From assembly GCF_041690465.1 (NCBI RefSeq), contig NZ_JAWLHG010000006.1, forward strand, positions 62,001 through 126,000: 64,000 nt of DNA, read 5' to 3'. Of this stretch, positions 1 through 8,823 are shown in pieces (positions within the stretch are counted from its first letter, which is position 1; each line of letters opens with the position of its first letter). This DNA comes from Falsiroseomonas sp041690465. Its GTDB lineage: Bacteria > Pseudomonadota > Alphaproteobacteria > Acetobacterales > Acetobacteraceae. Position numbers and translations under genes: made by a program. The notes beneath the pieces are model-generated. The model saw only the letters and a list, made by a program, of their open reading frames with translations, had not been told where the DNA came from and did not search any database.

Positions 1-329
1 GCGATGCCTGCGTCACCACGCTTGACGAGCATCGCGCACCGCCCGGCGAAGCCGAGATCGCCCGCCGGCGACCGGAGCGAATGACCGAACGCCAGCGCGG
101 CTACCTGCAACGCTGGGGCTACCATTATGTGCTGGACGAATGGTGGTTCCACGTCACGCTGAGCCGGCGCCTGACAGAGACGGAGCGCACCGTGGTGCAG
201 CCGGCGCTGGCCGCGCACCTGGGCGAGGCGCCCGCCCTGCCCCGCCGCGTGACCGAACTCTGCCTGTTCACCCAGGCGGCGCCTGGGGCGCCCTTCCTGG
301 TCGCGGAGCGTCTGCCGCTGCTCGGCTGA
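1..329 (+). CDS. DUF1045 family protein (phosphonate-associated), C-terminal part
   Basis: The gene starts before the window; the frame is open from base 3. About 108 residues remain, containing an RWGYHYVLDE stretch and an FHVTLS segment that matches the second HxT motif of the 2H-phosphoesterase-like DUF1045 family. Members sit in C-P lyase (phn) clusters and are thought to act on phosphoribosyl intermediates; the exact reaction is not established. The convergent phnN gene overlaps its 3' end by about 60 bp, which supports the phosphonate context. More phn genes would be expected to the left of the window. This is a truncation by the window edge, not a broken gene. Confidence 0.8.
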   Translation, partial: DACVTTLDEHRAPPGEAEIARRRPERMTERQRGYLQRWGYHYVLDEWWFHVTLSRRLTETERTVVQPALAAHLGEAPALPRRVTELCLFTQAAPGAPFLVAERLPLLG

Positions 330-846
330 GCGCGGCCAGCACGCACGCCACGGCCGCTTCCGGCGTGGCATCGTTCATCACCGTCTCTAGATCGAGCCCG
401 GGCGGGAGCGGCGCCTCGCGCGCAAGGCGCGCGGCGATGTCGGCCACGTCCTCGCGCCCTCGGGCGGCGAGCCGCGCGGCACGGAGCGCGACCGGCGCGG
501 TGATCTCCAGCACGCGCAACGGAAAACGAATGGCGGCCTCGGCCAGAACGCCGCGTGAGAGGTTCGCCACGACGACGCGACCGGCGGCGATCTCCGCGTG
601 GATGCCGGCCGGGATGCCGTAGTGCAGCCCGTGCGCCTGCCACCACAGCGCCAGCGCGCCCCGGCTGCGCAGGTCGGAAAAGGCCTCGGGGGTGATGGCC
701 TCATGCTCCTCGGCGCCGGCCTCGGCAGGGCGGGTGATCAGGCGCCGGGCGAAGACGAATCGCGCATCGCCCGCCAGGGCGGCACGCGCGCCATTCATCA
801 GCGTGTCCTTGCCCGCCCCGGAAGGTCCGACCACGCCGACCAGCAC
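268..846 (-). CDS. phnN: Ribose 1,5-bisphosphate phosphokinase PhnN
   Basis: A 192-residue kinase with a P-loop at residues 7-14 (GPSGAGKD) directly after the GTG start, the usual arrangement for PhnN. The enzyme phosphorylates ribose 1,5-bisphosphate to PRPP and so finishes the C-P lyase route of phosphonate use. A GGAG sits about 8 nt upstream of the GTG, supporting that start. The C-terminal residues are Pro/Arg-rich and overlap the convergent DUF1045 gene. It is divergent from the gamma-glutamyltransferase gene on its right. Guanylate-kinase-like relatives are an alternative, but the DUF1045 neighbour favours PhnN. Confidence 0.88.
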   Translation of the reverse strand: MLVGVVGPSGAGKDTLMNGARAALAGDARFVFARRLITRPAEAGAEEHEAITPEAFSDLRSRGALALWWQAHGLHYGIPAGIHAEIAAGRVVVANLSRGVLAEAAIRFPLRVLEITAPVALRAARLAARGREDVADIAARLAREAPLPPGLDLETVMNDATPEAAVACVLAALSRAAADAPRPGRAPQAPPG

Positions 847-926
847 GCCACTTCTCCGTATTGACCAGCACGCTTCTGCCTGCGCCTATCGCCAGCCTCA
901 AGCGGACGACCCCGAAGGTTCATCGC
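847..926. promoter_or_regulatory. Divergent promoter region phnN / gamma-glutamyltransferase
   Basis: An 80 bp gap between divergent starts that must hold control signals for at least one of the two genes. A GAAGG lies about 10 bp before the ATG at 927. I see no clear -35/-10 pair or operator. Confidence 0.35.
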
Positions 927-2717
927 ATGTTCACGACACGCCCCGAGATCGCCGGCAGCTTCGGCGTCGTCGCTTCGACGCATTGGATCGCCTCGCAGGT
1001 CGGCATGGCCGTGCTGGAGCGCGGCGGCAACGCCTTCGACGCCGCCGCCGCTGCCGGCTTCACCCTCCAGGTCGCGGAGCCGCACCTGAACGGGCCGGGC
1101 GGCGACGCGCCGATCATCGTGCACGATGCGAAATCCGGCGCGCAGCGCGTGATCTGCGGCCAGGGCGTCGCGCCGGCCGGCCTCAGCGTCGCGCATGTGA
1201 AGGGCGAGCTCGGCCTCGACCTGGTTCCCGGCACCGGCCTGCTGCCCGCGATGGTGCCGGGTGCCTTCGACGCCTGGGCACTCATGCTGCGCGACTGGGG
1301 CACCTGGTCGCTGCGCGACGTGCTCTCCTATGCCATCGGCTATGCGCGGCGTGGGATCCACTACGTGCCGCGCATCATCGCCACTCTCAACACCGTCCGC
1401 CCGATGTTCGAGGCGGAGTGGAGAACCTCCGCCGCGCTCTGGCTGCGCGATGGCGGCCCGCAGCCCGGCCAGCTCTGGGCCAACCCGACCCTGGCCGAGA
1501 CCTGGGAACGCCTGCTGCGCGAGGCCGAGAGCGCCGGCCGCGACCGCGTGGCGCAGATCGATGCCGCCCGCAATGCCTGGTACGGCGGCTTCGTCGCCGA
1601 GGCGATCGACAGGTTCTGCCGTTCCAACGAGATCCTCGACGCCTCCGGCCGTCGCCATCGCGGCGTGCTGACCGGCGAGGACATGGCGCGCTGGCGCGCC
1701 CCGGTGGAGGCGCCGCTGCGACGCGACTACCGCGGCACCACGCTGCTGAAATGCGGCGTCTGGAGCCAGGGACCGGCCATGCTGCAGACCATGGCGCTGC
1801 TGGAAGGCTTCAACATGGCGGGCATGGACCCGCTCGGCGAGCGCTTCATCCACACCGTCGTCGAATGCCTGAAGCTCGCCTTCGCCGACCGCGAGGCCTT
1901 CTACGGCGATCCGGATTTCGTGGACGTGCCGGTGCAGACGCTGCTCTCGGCTGAATACGCTGCGGAGCGCCGCAAGCTGGTGGGCGAGGATGCCTCGATG
2001 GAACTCCGCCCCGGCAGCATCCCGGGCTTCGGCCAGGGCGTGCCCGGCCTGGCCGAGGCCGTGGCGCGCGCCGATATGCTGAGCCGAGCGCCGGGCGTGG
2101 GCGAGCCCACGGTGGCGCGGCTCGGTGTCTCGGGCGCGGATACCTGCCACCTCGACATCATCGACAGGCAGGGGAACATGGTCAGCGCGACCCCGTCGGG
2201 TGGCTGGCTGCAATCCTCGCCGGCGATCCCGGAGCTCGGCTTCTGCCTGGGCACGCGCGGGCAGATGTTCTGGCTGGACGAATCGCTGCCGAACGGTCTC
2301 AAGCCCGGCAAACGGCCGCGCACCACCCTCTCGCCGGCGATGGCGCTGAAGGACGGCCGCCCCTGGATGAGCTTCGGCACGCCGGGCGGCGAGCAGCAGG
2401 ACCAGTGGCAGCCGATCATGTTCGCCCGCATGGTGGACCATGCCATGACCATCCAGCAGGCGATCGACGCGCCGGCCTTCCACACCGAGCATTGGCCGTC
2501 GAGCTTCTGGCCGCGCGCGGCAAAGCCCGGGAAGGTGGTGGTGGAGGGCCGCTACCCCGCCGAGATTGCCGAGGCGCTACGCGCCCGCGGCCATCTGGTG
2601 GACATCAATGGCGAATGGTCCGAGGGGCGGCTGAGCGCCGCGCGGCAGGAGAGCGACGGGCAGCTGTTCGCCGGCGCCAATCCGCGCGGCATGCAGGGCT
2701 ACGCCGTGGGGCGCTGA
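927..2717 (+). CDS. Gamma-glutamyltransferase family protein (Ntn hydrolase), first copy
   Basis: A 596-residue Ntn-hydrolase of the gamma-glutamyltransferase family, which cleaves gamma-glutamyl bonds after autoprocessing into two subunits. Early landmarks are the VLERGGNAFDAAAA and GPGGDAP segments. The probable nucleophile is Thr406, in the ADTCHLDIID stretch that opens the small subunit, followed by a GNMVSATPSGG block and a TPGGEQQDQWQ stretch near the C-terminus. I chose ATG 927 over an upstream in-frame TTG because GAAGG precedes it and the conserved region starts right after. No signal peptide is evident, so the location is uncertain. A second, diverged copy lies at 12467-14074. Substrate unknown. 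Confidence 0.88.
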   Translation: MFTTRPEIAGSFGVVASTHWIASQVGMAVLERGGNAFDAAAAAGFTLQVAEPHLNGPGGDAPIIVHDAKSGAQRVICGQGVAPAGLSVAHVKGELGLDLVPGTGLLPAMVPGAFDAWALMLRDWGTWSLRDVLSYAIGYARRGIHYVPRIIATLNTVRPMFEAEWRTSAALWLRDGGPQPGQLWANPTLAETWERLLREAESAGRDRVAQIDAARNAWYGGFVAEAIDRFCRSNEILDASGRRHRGVLTGEDMARWRAPVEAPLRRDYRGTTLLKCGVWSQGPAMLQTMALLEGFNMAGMDPLGERFIHTVVECLKLAFADREAFYGDPDFVDVPVQTLLSAEYAAERRKLVGEDASMELRPGSIPGFGQGVPGLAEAVARADMLSRAPGVGEPTVARLGVSGADTCHLDIIDRQGNMVSATPSGGWLQSSPAIPELGFCLGTRGQMFWLDESLPNGLKPGKRPRTTLSPAMALKDGRPWMSFGTPGGEQQDQWQPIMFARMVDHAMTIQQAIDAPAFHTEHWPSSFWPRAAKPGKVVVEGRYPAEIAEALRARGHLVDINGEWSEGRLSAARQESDGQLFAGANPRGMQGYAVGR

Positions 2718-2766
2718 CGCGCCCTTGTCTTGACCGCGAAGAGGCTTGCATCGCATCGGTGGCGGG

Positions 2767-3090
2767 ATGTTCCGTCGCACGTTCTGTCTTCTGCCCCTGC
2801 TGGCCGCAGGTTGCGCCGCGCCACGGCATTCATCCCTCCGGTCCGCACGCCCGGCGCGGCGGCCCAGGTCCATGACGCTCACCGAGCGCGTGCGGCAGGA
2901 AGCCTGGATGACGCGCTTCTGGGAGCAGCTGAACGCATCGCAGCGGCGCCGCGTGCTGTCCCGGCTCCGCCGGGGCGAGACGCCGCTGGCCACCACCGAG
3001 GAGGCAGCCGCGCCGGTCTGGGACGCACTCGGCCTGCCCGACCGGAACGCGCTGGTCTTCGGGCCGGGCCTGCCGCGCCCGGACAGCTGA
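2767..3090 (+). CDS. Small lipoprotein, tandem paralogue A
   Basis: A 107-residue predicted lipoprotein: a short leader with RR at residues 3-4 and a lipobox LAAGC with the lipidated Cys at 16. After a basic linker comes a helix-prone block, RVRQEAWMTRFWEQLNASQ, then an acidic patch and WDALGLPDRNALVFGPGL near the C-terminus. The gene immediately downstream shares both blocks, so the pair arose by tandem duplication. I do not recognise the family and no function can be assigned. The start at 2767 was preferred over an ATG 21 bp upstream because it places a normal-length signal peptide before the lipobox. Confidence 0.7.
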   Translation: MFRRTFCLLPLLAAGCAAPRHSSLRSARPARRPRSMTLTERVRQEAWMTRFWEQLNASQRRRVLSRLRRGETPLATTEEAAAPVWDALGLPDRNALVFGPGLPRPDS

Positions 3091-3204
3091 ACGCGGCCGC
3101 ACTGCGGCCGGGCGGCCACACAGGGTCGCCGCCGGGCGAAACGACCGACGGATCACGGCCGCGTGCGTTGCCGCCGATGTCCGGGAACGTTCAGCCTGCG
3201 CCGC

Positions 3205-3642
3205 ATGAGGCACGGGGGGGTGTCCATCCTGATCGCCGCGGCGCTGCTGGCCGGCTGCGCGGCGAACATCGCGCCGGTCGCGCAGGCGCCGCCAATCGAG
3301 GCGACCGCGGTTGCGCAGCTTCCGCCGGAACCGGCACCGCCGCCCGGCATCACGCTGGTCGAGCGCATCCGGCAGGAAGCCTGGATTACCCGGTTCTGGG
3401 AGCAGCTCAACGCCGCGCAGCGCCGCCGGGTGACCAAGCAGCTGCGCAACAACGTGCCACGCCTGGCAGCCGACGAGGCCGAGGCTGCGCCAATCTGGGA
3501 TGCGCTCGGCCTGCCCGAGCGCGATGCGCTGGTCTTCGGCCCCGGCCTGCGCGGGTTCAGGCCCGCGCCGACGCCTGCGCGCGAAGCTGCGATATGGTCG
3601 CGCGGTTCGTCACCTGCTCCGGGTTGGTCCGCACCTCGATGA
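3205..3642 (+). CDS. Small lipoprotein, tandem paralogue B
   Basis: A 145-residue predicted lipoprotein with lipobox LAGC (Cys18). It has a Pro/Ala-rich linker, then RIRQEAWITRFWEQLNAAQ and WDALGLPERDALVFGPGL, nearly the same as in the gene just upstream. Past the shared end it continues about 26 residues into sequence that overlaps the 3' end of the convergent ThDP enzyme gene by 86 bp. This extension has no counterpart in paralogue A and probably reflects a lost stop codon. Function unknown; the conserved W-rich block suggests a structural or binding role at the cell envelope. Confidence 0.65.
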   Translation: MRHGGVSILIAAALLAGCAANIAPVAQAPPIEATAVAQLPPEPAPPPGITLVERIRQEAWITRFWEQLNAAQRRRVTKQLRNNVPRLAADEAEAAPIWDALGLPERDALVFGPGLRGFRPAPTPAREAAIWSRGSSPAPGWSAPR

Positions 3643-5242
3643 TGGCGGGCTTGCCGCTGGCGCGGGCGCGCTCGAAGGCGGGCACCAGCTCCTCCGTGCG
3701 GGTCACCACCTCGCCGTGGCCGCCGAAGCTCTCGATGAAGCGGGCGAAGTCCGGATTGGTGAGCGCGGTGCCGGAGACCCGGCCGGGATAGGTGCGCTCC
3801 TGGTACATCCGGATCGTGCCGTACATGCCGTTGTTGAACACCATGATGATCGGCGCCGCGCCGTGGTGGAAGGCGGTGGCGAGTTCCTGCCCGGTCATCA
3901 GCGCGCCGCCATCGCCGACGAAGCACAGCACGCAACGTCCGGGATGGGTGATCGCCGCGCCGATCGCCGCCGGCACGCCGTAGCCCATGGCGCCGTTCGT
4001 CGGCCCGAGGAAGTCCTGCTTCTCCCGCACATGCATGAAGCGGTTCGGCCAGGTGGCGAAGTTGCCGGCGTCGGAGGTGAAGATGGTGTCCGCCGGCAGC
4101 ACCTTCTCCAGCAGCTGCAGCGCGACGGCAAGGTTCAGCTGCCCCTCGTACTCCGGCGCGGCCGCCTGCTTCTCGCGCGCCGCGCGCACCTCCGCGCGCC
4201 AGCCGCTCCAGCGCGGCGTGGCGATGCGCTTCGTCGCCGCCGCAGCGAGGGCAAAGGCGTTGACGTCGGCGGTGATGCCGAGGACCACGCGATGCACCCG
4301 GCCGATCTCGGCCTGGTCGGGATAGACATGGACGATGGGCTTGCCGCCGGCCAGGTCGAACAGCGTGTAGCCCTGGCTGACGGGCTCGCCGATGCGGGTG
4401 CCGATGGCCAGGATGAGGTCCGATTCGCGTGCCTTCTGCACCAGCCCTGCATCGGCGCCGACCCCGAGATCGCCGGCGTAGTGCGCGCTGGTGCCGTCGA
4501 ACAGGCCCATGCGGCGGAAGGCGACAGCAACGGGGATGTCGTTGCCGACGAGGAAGTCGCGGATCGCGGCCTTGCCCTCCGGCGACCAGCGGCTGCCGCC
4601 GAGGATGGCGAGCGGCCGCTCCGCCTTCTCCAGCATCGCCATCAGCCGCGGCAGCGCCTCGGGGCCGGGATGCGGCGGCAGCACGGGCTGCGGGCCGACA
4701 TCGGGCACGGCGGCGACATGCTTCTGCATCTCCTCGCTCAAGGCCACCACCACCGGCCCGGGCCGGCCGCTGACCGCCACGTCGAAGGCATGCGCCATCA
4801 GTTCGGGGATCCGCGCGGCCTCGTCGATCTGGGTCACCCATTTCGCGATGGGCGAGAAGAAGCGGCGGTAATCCACTTCCTGGAAGCTCTCGCGGTCGGT
4901 CTCGGAGAGCGGGATCTGGCCGACCAGCAGCACCAGCGGCGTGCTGTCCTGCTGCGCCACATGCACGCCGATCGCGGCATGGCAGGCGCCGGGACCGCGC
5001 GTGACGACAGCAACGCCGGGCTGCCCGGTCAGCTTGCCCTGCGCCTCCGCCATGTGCACCGCGCCGGCTTCGAAGCGGCAGGTGACCAGCTCGATCCGGT
5101 TGCGCTGGTTGTAGAGCCCGTCGAGCAGGTCGAGGTAGCTCTCGCCGGGCACGGCGAAGACATGCGTTGCGCCGTTCGCCACCAGCGCATCGGCCAGCAG
5201 CTGGCCTCCCGTGCGCCCCTCCGGCATCGCCCCCTGCGCCAT
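3557..5242 (-). CDS. ThDP-dependent acetolactate-synthase-like enzyme, first copy
   Basis: A 561-residue enzyme with the three domains of the POX/ALS family. The N-terminal pyrimidine-binding domain has the cofactor-activating Glu34 in VPGES; a central nucleotide-fold domain follows; the C-terminal pyrophosphate-binding domain has GDGGALMTG and, about 27 residues after the GDG, NNGMYGT (roughly residues 438-470), which bind Mg-ThDP. The family condenses or decarboxylates 2-oxo acids. No small regulatory (IlvN) subunit is adjacent, so a catabolic decarboxylase or lyase is as likely as acetolactate synthase. The ATG at 5242 has GGAGG about 7 nt upstream. A paralogue lies at 30193-31866. Confidence 0.85.
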   Translation of the reverse strand: MAQGAMPEGRTGGQLLADALVANGATHVFAVPGESYLDLLDGLYNQRNRIELVTCRFEAGAVHMAEAQGKLTGQPGVAVVTRGPGACHAAIGVHVAQQDSTPLVLLVGQIPLSETDRESFQEVDYRRFFSPIAKWVTQIDEAARIPELMAHAFDVAVSGRPGPVVVALSEEMQKHVAAVPDVGPQPVLPPHPGPEALPRLMAMLEKAERPLAILGGSRWSPEGKAAIRDFLVGNDIPVAVAFRRMGLFDGTSAHYAGDLGVGADAGLVQKARESDLILAIGTRIGEPVSQGYTLFDLAGGKPIVHVYPDQAEIGRVHRVVLGITADVNAFALAAAATKRIATPRWSGWRAEVRAAREKQAAAPEYEGQLNLAVALQLLEKVLPADTIFTSDAGNFATWPNRFMHVREKQDFLGPTNGAMGYGVPAAIGAAITHPGRCVLCFVGDGGALMTGQELATAFHHGAAPIIMVFNNGMYGTIRMYQERTYPGRVSGTALTNPDFARFIESFGGHGEVVTRTEELVPAFERARASGKPAIIEVRTNPEQVTNRATISQLRAQASARA

Positions 5243-5315
5243 CACCTGTCCTCCGACCCTTGCGTCGGGCCGGTTTAGCCCGCGTCGAAGCGTCCCGCTA
5301 CTCGCCGGCCCCGGT

Positions 5316-5519
5316 TCAGTCCGGACGAATGTCGGGATCGAGTACGCCCTGGTCGAACAGGTCGTTGCCCGTCGCGAGGGCGGCGGCATAGGAGCCGGTG
5401 GGCAGGCCAACGGCATAGGGCTCCGGCAGGCTCGCCTCGCCCGGGGTGACGCGCGGGCCGCAGGCCGCGGGCAGCAGTACCGACAGCGTAGCAACAACGA
5501 GCAGGCGACGGCCTCGCAT
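5316..5519 (-). CDS. Small hypothetical lipoprotein
   Basis: A 67-residue predicted lipoprotein. The leader MRGRRLLVVATLSVLLPAAC ends in a lipobox with Cys20, and the mature part is about 48 residues, rich in Pro, Ala and Asp. GGAGG lies 9 nt before the ATG at 5519; an in-frame ATG at 5528 touches the GGAGG and is less likely. It sits alone between the ThDP enzyme gene and the efflux permease gene, all on the minus strand, with gaps over 70 bp. The family is not recognised and no function is proposed. Confidence 0.6.
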   Translation of the reverse strand: MRGRRLLVVATLSVLLPAACGPRVTPGEASLPEPYAVGLPTGSYAAALATGNDLFDQGVLDPDIRPD

Positions 5520-5634
5520 GCTGGACATCCTCCGGGTCACGCCCGTGCGAACGCCAGCGCGCCGGCCGAGGTTCGTTGCGGCACGCACCCGGCGGTCACG
5601 GTGGATGCCGAAGGTCCGCCCGGCCGGCTGCGGC

Positions 5635-8600
5635 CTACTCGGCGGGGGCCGGTTGGCCGTGCCGCAGGGGGGCGCGGTTCTCGAGTTCGGTGAGGCGCGC
5701 GGCGATCGCGCCGATCGGCCTGGTATAGCCAGCAAGCAACAGGTAGAGCGCCGGCACGGCGTAGAGGGTAAGGAAGGTCGAGAGCGTCACGCCGCCGACG
5801 ATCACCACGCCGATCGCCTGCCGGCTCTCGGCGCCGGCGCCGGTGGCCATCGCCAGCGGCACGGCGCCGAACACGGTGGCGATGGAGGTCATCAGGATCG
5901 GCCGCAGCCGCACCACCGACGCCTCCAGCACCGCGTCATGGACGGAATGCCCGCGGTCGCGCAGCTGGTTGGCGAATTCGACCACCAGGATGCCGTTCTT
6001 GGCCATCAGTCCGATCAGCAGGATCATGCCGATCTGGCTGAACACATTAAGCGAATTACCCGTCAGGTGCAGCGCCAGCAGCCCGCCGGTCACCGCCAGC
6101 GGCGTCGAGAGCAGAATGATGAAGGGGTGGATGAAGCTCTCGAACTGCGCCGCCAGCACCAGGAACACCACGAGCAGCGCCAGCAGGAAGGTCACGTAGA
6201 GCGCGCCGGAGCTTTCCTTGAACTCCAGGCTCTGGCCCCGGTAGCTGATGCGCGCCTCGGGCGGCAGCACCTCGCGCGCCACGCTCTCCATGAAGGCCAG
6301 CGCATCGGCCAGCGAGTAGCCGGGCGCAAGCGAGGCGGTGATGGTGATGGCGCGCACCCGGTCCTCCCGCGCCAGCGACTGCGGACGGGCGCGCTCGGTG
6401 AGCGTCACGACGTTGGAGAGCGGCACCAGCCCACCCTGCTGTGCGCCGGTGCCGATCAGGCCGAGCGAGCCGCCGCCGGTGGTGCGGACGAACATGTTCT
6501 GCAGGTCGTACGGGGTCGCGCGATCCTCCTCGCGCGCCTGCAGGAGCACGCGGTATTCCTCGCCCCCCTGGACATAGGTGCCGACCTCGCGCGAGCCGAG
6601 CATGGTCTCGATGGTGCGGCCCACGGCCTGGATCGAGACGCCGAGCTCCGCCGCCTTGCGACGGTCGATGTCCACCCGGATTTCCGGCTTGGTCTCGCGG
6701 TAGTTGCTGTCCATGTTGAGCAGGCGCGGATTCTCCCGGGCGCGTGCCAGGAAACGGTCGCGCCACGCAACCAGCGTCTCGTAGTCGTTGCCGCCGATGA
6801 CGAACTGCACGGCCGGCTGGAAGCCGCGCTGGCCGAGCGATGGCGGGTTGAGCGCGAAGGCGCGGGTGCCGGGAATGGCAAGCAGCTGCGGCATGATCTC
6901 GGCAGTGACCGCCTGCTGCTTGCGCTCCCGCTCGTGCCAGGGCGCCAGCCGGATGAACACGTTCGCCAGGTTGCTCTGCGCGGGCCGGCCGAAGCCACCG
7001 ATGCTGGCGAAGACCGAGCCCACCTCCCCGCTGTCGAGATAGGGCTGCACGATCCGCTCGATCGCCAGCACCTGCTCGCGGGTATAGGCGAAGCTCGCGC
7101 CTTCGGGGGCGGTGGTCGGGATGATGACCACGCCCCGGTCCTCGGTGGGCGCGAATTCCTTCGGCAGCGCCTGGAACAGCGCCACCGCCAGCGCCGAGAC
7201 CAGGCCCATCACGCCGAGCGTCAGCAGCGGCGCCGCCAGCGCGCGCCTGAGCGTGACGCGCAGCAGCCAGTTCATCCCGAGGAAGACCGGCTCGGTCCAG
7301 CGCACCAGCCGGGTCTCCCCCTGATGCGCCTTGAGTAGCTTGGAGCACATCATCGGCGTCAGTGTGAGCGCGATGAGGCCGGAAAACACCACGGAGGCCG
7401 CCAGCGCGAAGCCGAATTCGGTGAACAGCCGCCCGGTGTTGCCGCCCATGAAGGACAGCGGCAGGAACACGGAAACCAGCACCAGCGTGGTCGCGATCAC
7501 CGCGAAGGCGATCTCGCGCGAGCCGCGGAGCGAGGCGAGCAGCGGGTGCTCGCCCTCCTCGATCCGGCGGTGCACGTTCTCCAGAACCACGATGGCGTCG
7601 TCCACGACGAGGCCGATCGCCAGCACCAGGCCCAGCAGCGTCAGCACGTTGATCGAGAAGCCGAGCGCCGCGAGCGCGATGAAGGAGCCGGTGATGGAGA
7701 CCGGGATCGCGACCGCAGGGATGATGGTGGCGCGCCAGGAGCGCAGGAAGAAGAAAATCACGATCACCACCAGCCCGAGCGCGATCATCAGCGCGTGCTC
7801 GACCTCGTAGATGGACTGGCTGATGAACAGGCTCTCGTCATAGCCGATCACCACCTCCACGCCCTCGGGCACGGTGCCGCGGATCCGCTCCACCTCGTCC
7901 TTCACGCCATTGGCGACGGAGAGCGTGTTCGCCGTGGACTGGCGCTGGATGCCGAGGCCGACCGCGGGCTTGCCGTTGATGCGGTATTCGCCGCGGGTTT
8001 CCTCCGGCGCCACCTCTACCTGCGCGACATCGCCGAGCAGCACCTGCGCGCCGCCCGAGCGGCTCAGCACCACCTGCCGGAACTGCTCGGGCCGGCTCAT
8101 CCGCGTATCGGTGCGCACTGTAAGCTCGCGCGCCTCGCTCTCGATGCGACCGCCCGGGAGTTCGACGTTCTCGCGCCGGATCGCGTCCTCGACATCCTGC
8201 ACGGTGAGGCCGCGCGCGGCGAGCGACTGGCGGTCGAGCCAGATGCGCATGGATGGCTTGCGCTCGCCGAACACCAGCACCTGCGCCACGCCGTCCACCA
8301 CCGCCAGCCGGTCGGCGAAGCGGCGGCGGGCGATCTCGGTCAGCTCCATCCCGGAGAGCTGGTCCGAGACCAGCGCGATCCAGAGGATCGGCCGCGCATC
8401 GCCATCCACCTTGGCGACAATCGGCGTGTCCGCCTGTTCAGGCAGCCTGGCGAGGGTGCGCGCGACGCGGTCGCGCACGTCGTTGGAGGCGGCGTCCACG
8501 TCGCGCGTCAGGCGGAACTCGATCGTCACCTGGCTGCGCTCGTCGCGCGAGGTGGAGGTGATGAACTTGATGCCCTCGATGCCCGCGACCGCGGCTTCGA

Positions 8601-8799
8601 TCAGCTCGGTGATCTGGGTGTCCACCACCGCCGCGGAGGCGCCGCGGTACTGGGTGGTCACCGAGATCACCGGCGGGTCGATCTTCGGGTATTCGCGGAT
8701 CGGCAGCCGCGACAGCGAGGCAAGGCCGAGCACGATGAGCAGCAGGCTGACCACGGTCGCGAAGACCGGGCGCTTGATCGAGATGTCCGAAAGGACCAT
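5635..8799 (-). CDS. RND efflux transporter permease (HAE1 family)
   Basis: A 1054-residue inner-membrane proton-driven efflux permease, the normal length for AcrB/MexB-type pumps. It starts SDISIKRPVFATVVSLLL, the first transmembrane helix. Proton-relay residues are present: the Asp pair in GLVVDDAIVVLEN and the Lys in LMAKNGILVVEF. Periplasmic porter and docking loops lie between helices 1-2 and 7-8. The adaptor gene is 24 bp upstream in the same direction, so the two form an operon. No outer-membrane channel gene is in the window, so the pump must use one encoded elsewhere. Substrates cannot be predicted; drugs, solvents or dyes are typical. Confidence 0.95.
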   Translation of the reverse strand: MVLSDISIKRPVFATVVSLLLIVLGLASLSRLPIREYPKIDPPVISVTTQYRGASAAVVDTQITELIEAAVAGIEGIKFITSTSRDERSQVTIEFRLTRDVDAASNDVRDRVARTLARLPEQADTPIVAKVDGDARPILWIALVSDQLSGMELTEIARRRFADRLAVVDGVAQVLVFGERKPSMRIWLDRQSLAARGLTVQDVEDAIRRENVELPGGRIESEARELTVRTDTRMSRPEQFRQVVLSRSGGAQVLLGDVAQVEVAPEETRGEYRINGKPAVGLGIQRQSTANTLSVANGVKDEVERIRGTVPEGVEVVIGYDESLFISQSIYEVEHALMIALGLVVIVIFFFLRSWRATIIPAVAIPVSITGSFIALAALGFSINVLTLLGLVLAIGLVVDDAIVVLENVHRRIEEGEHPLLASLRGSREIAFAVIATTLVLVSVFLPLSFMGGNTGRLFTEFGFALAASVVFSGLIALTLTPMMCSKLLKAHQGETRLVRWTEPVFLGMNWLLRVTLRRALAAPLLTLGVMGLVSALAVALFQALPKEFAPTEDRGVVIIPTTAPEGASFAYTREQVLAIERIVQPYLDSGEVGSVFASIGGFGRPAQSNLANVFIRLAPWHERERKQQAVTAEIMPQLLAIPGTRAFALNPPSLGQRGFQPAVQFVIGGNDYETLVAWRDRFLARARENPRLLNMDSNYRETKPEIRVDIDRRKAAELGVSIQAVGRTIETMLGSREVGTYVQGGEEYRVLLQAREEDRATPYDLQNMFVRTTGGGSLGLIGTGAQQGGLVPLSNVVTLTERARPQSLAREDRVRAITITASLAPGYSLADALAFMESVAREVLPPEARISYRGQSLEFKESSGALYVTFLLALLVVFLVLAAQFESFIHPFIILLSTPLAVTGGLLALHLTGNSLNVFSQIGMILLIGLMAKNGILVVEFANQLRDRGHSVHDAVLEASVVRLRPILMTSIATVFGAVPLAMATGAGAESRQAIGVVIVGGVTLSTFLTLYAVPALYLLLAGYTRPIGAIAARLTELENRAPLRHGQPAPAE

Positions 8800-8823
8800 G
8801 GCGTGTGCCTTCCCCGCCCCCGG

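Noticed and set aside
798..2492. A 564-codon minus-strand frame opposite the first gamma-glutamyltransferase
   Set aside because: Composition typical of a GC-bias shadow; overlaps phnN and the divergent promoter.
3580..3642. Possible frameshift at the end of lipoprotein B
   Set aside because: The extension is better explained by a lost stop codon: the frame is continuous, and the shared block ends before the overlap.
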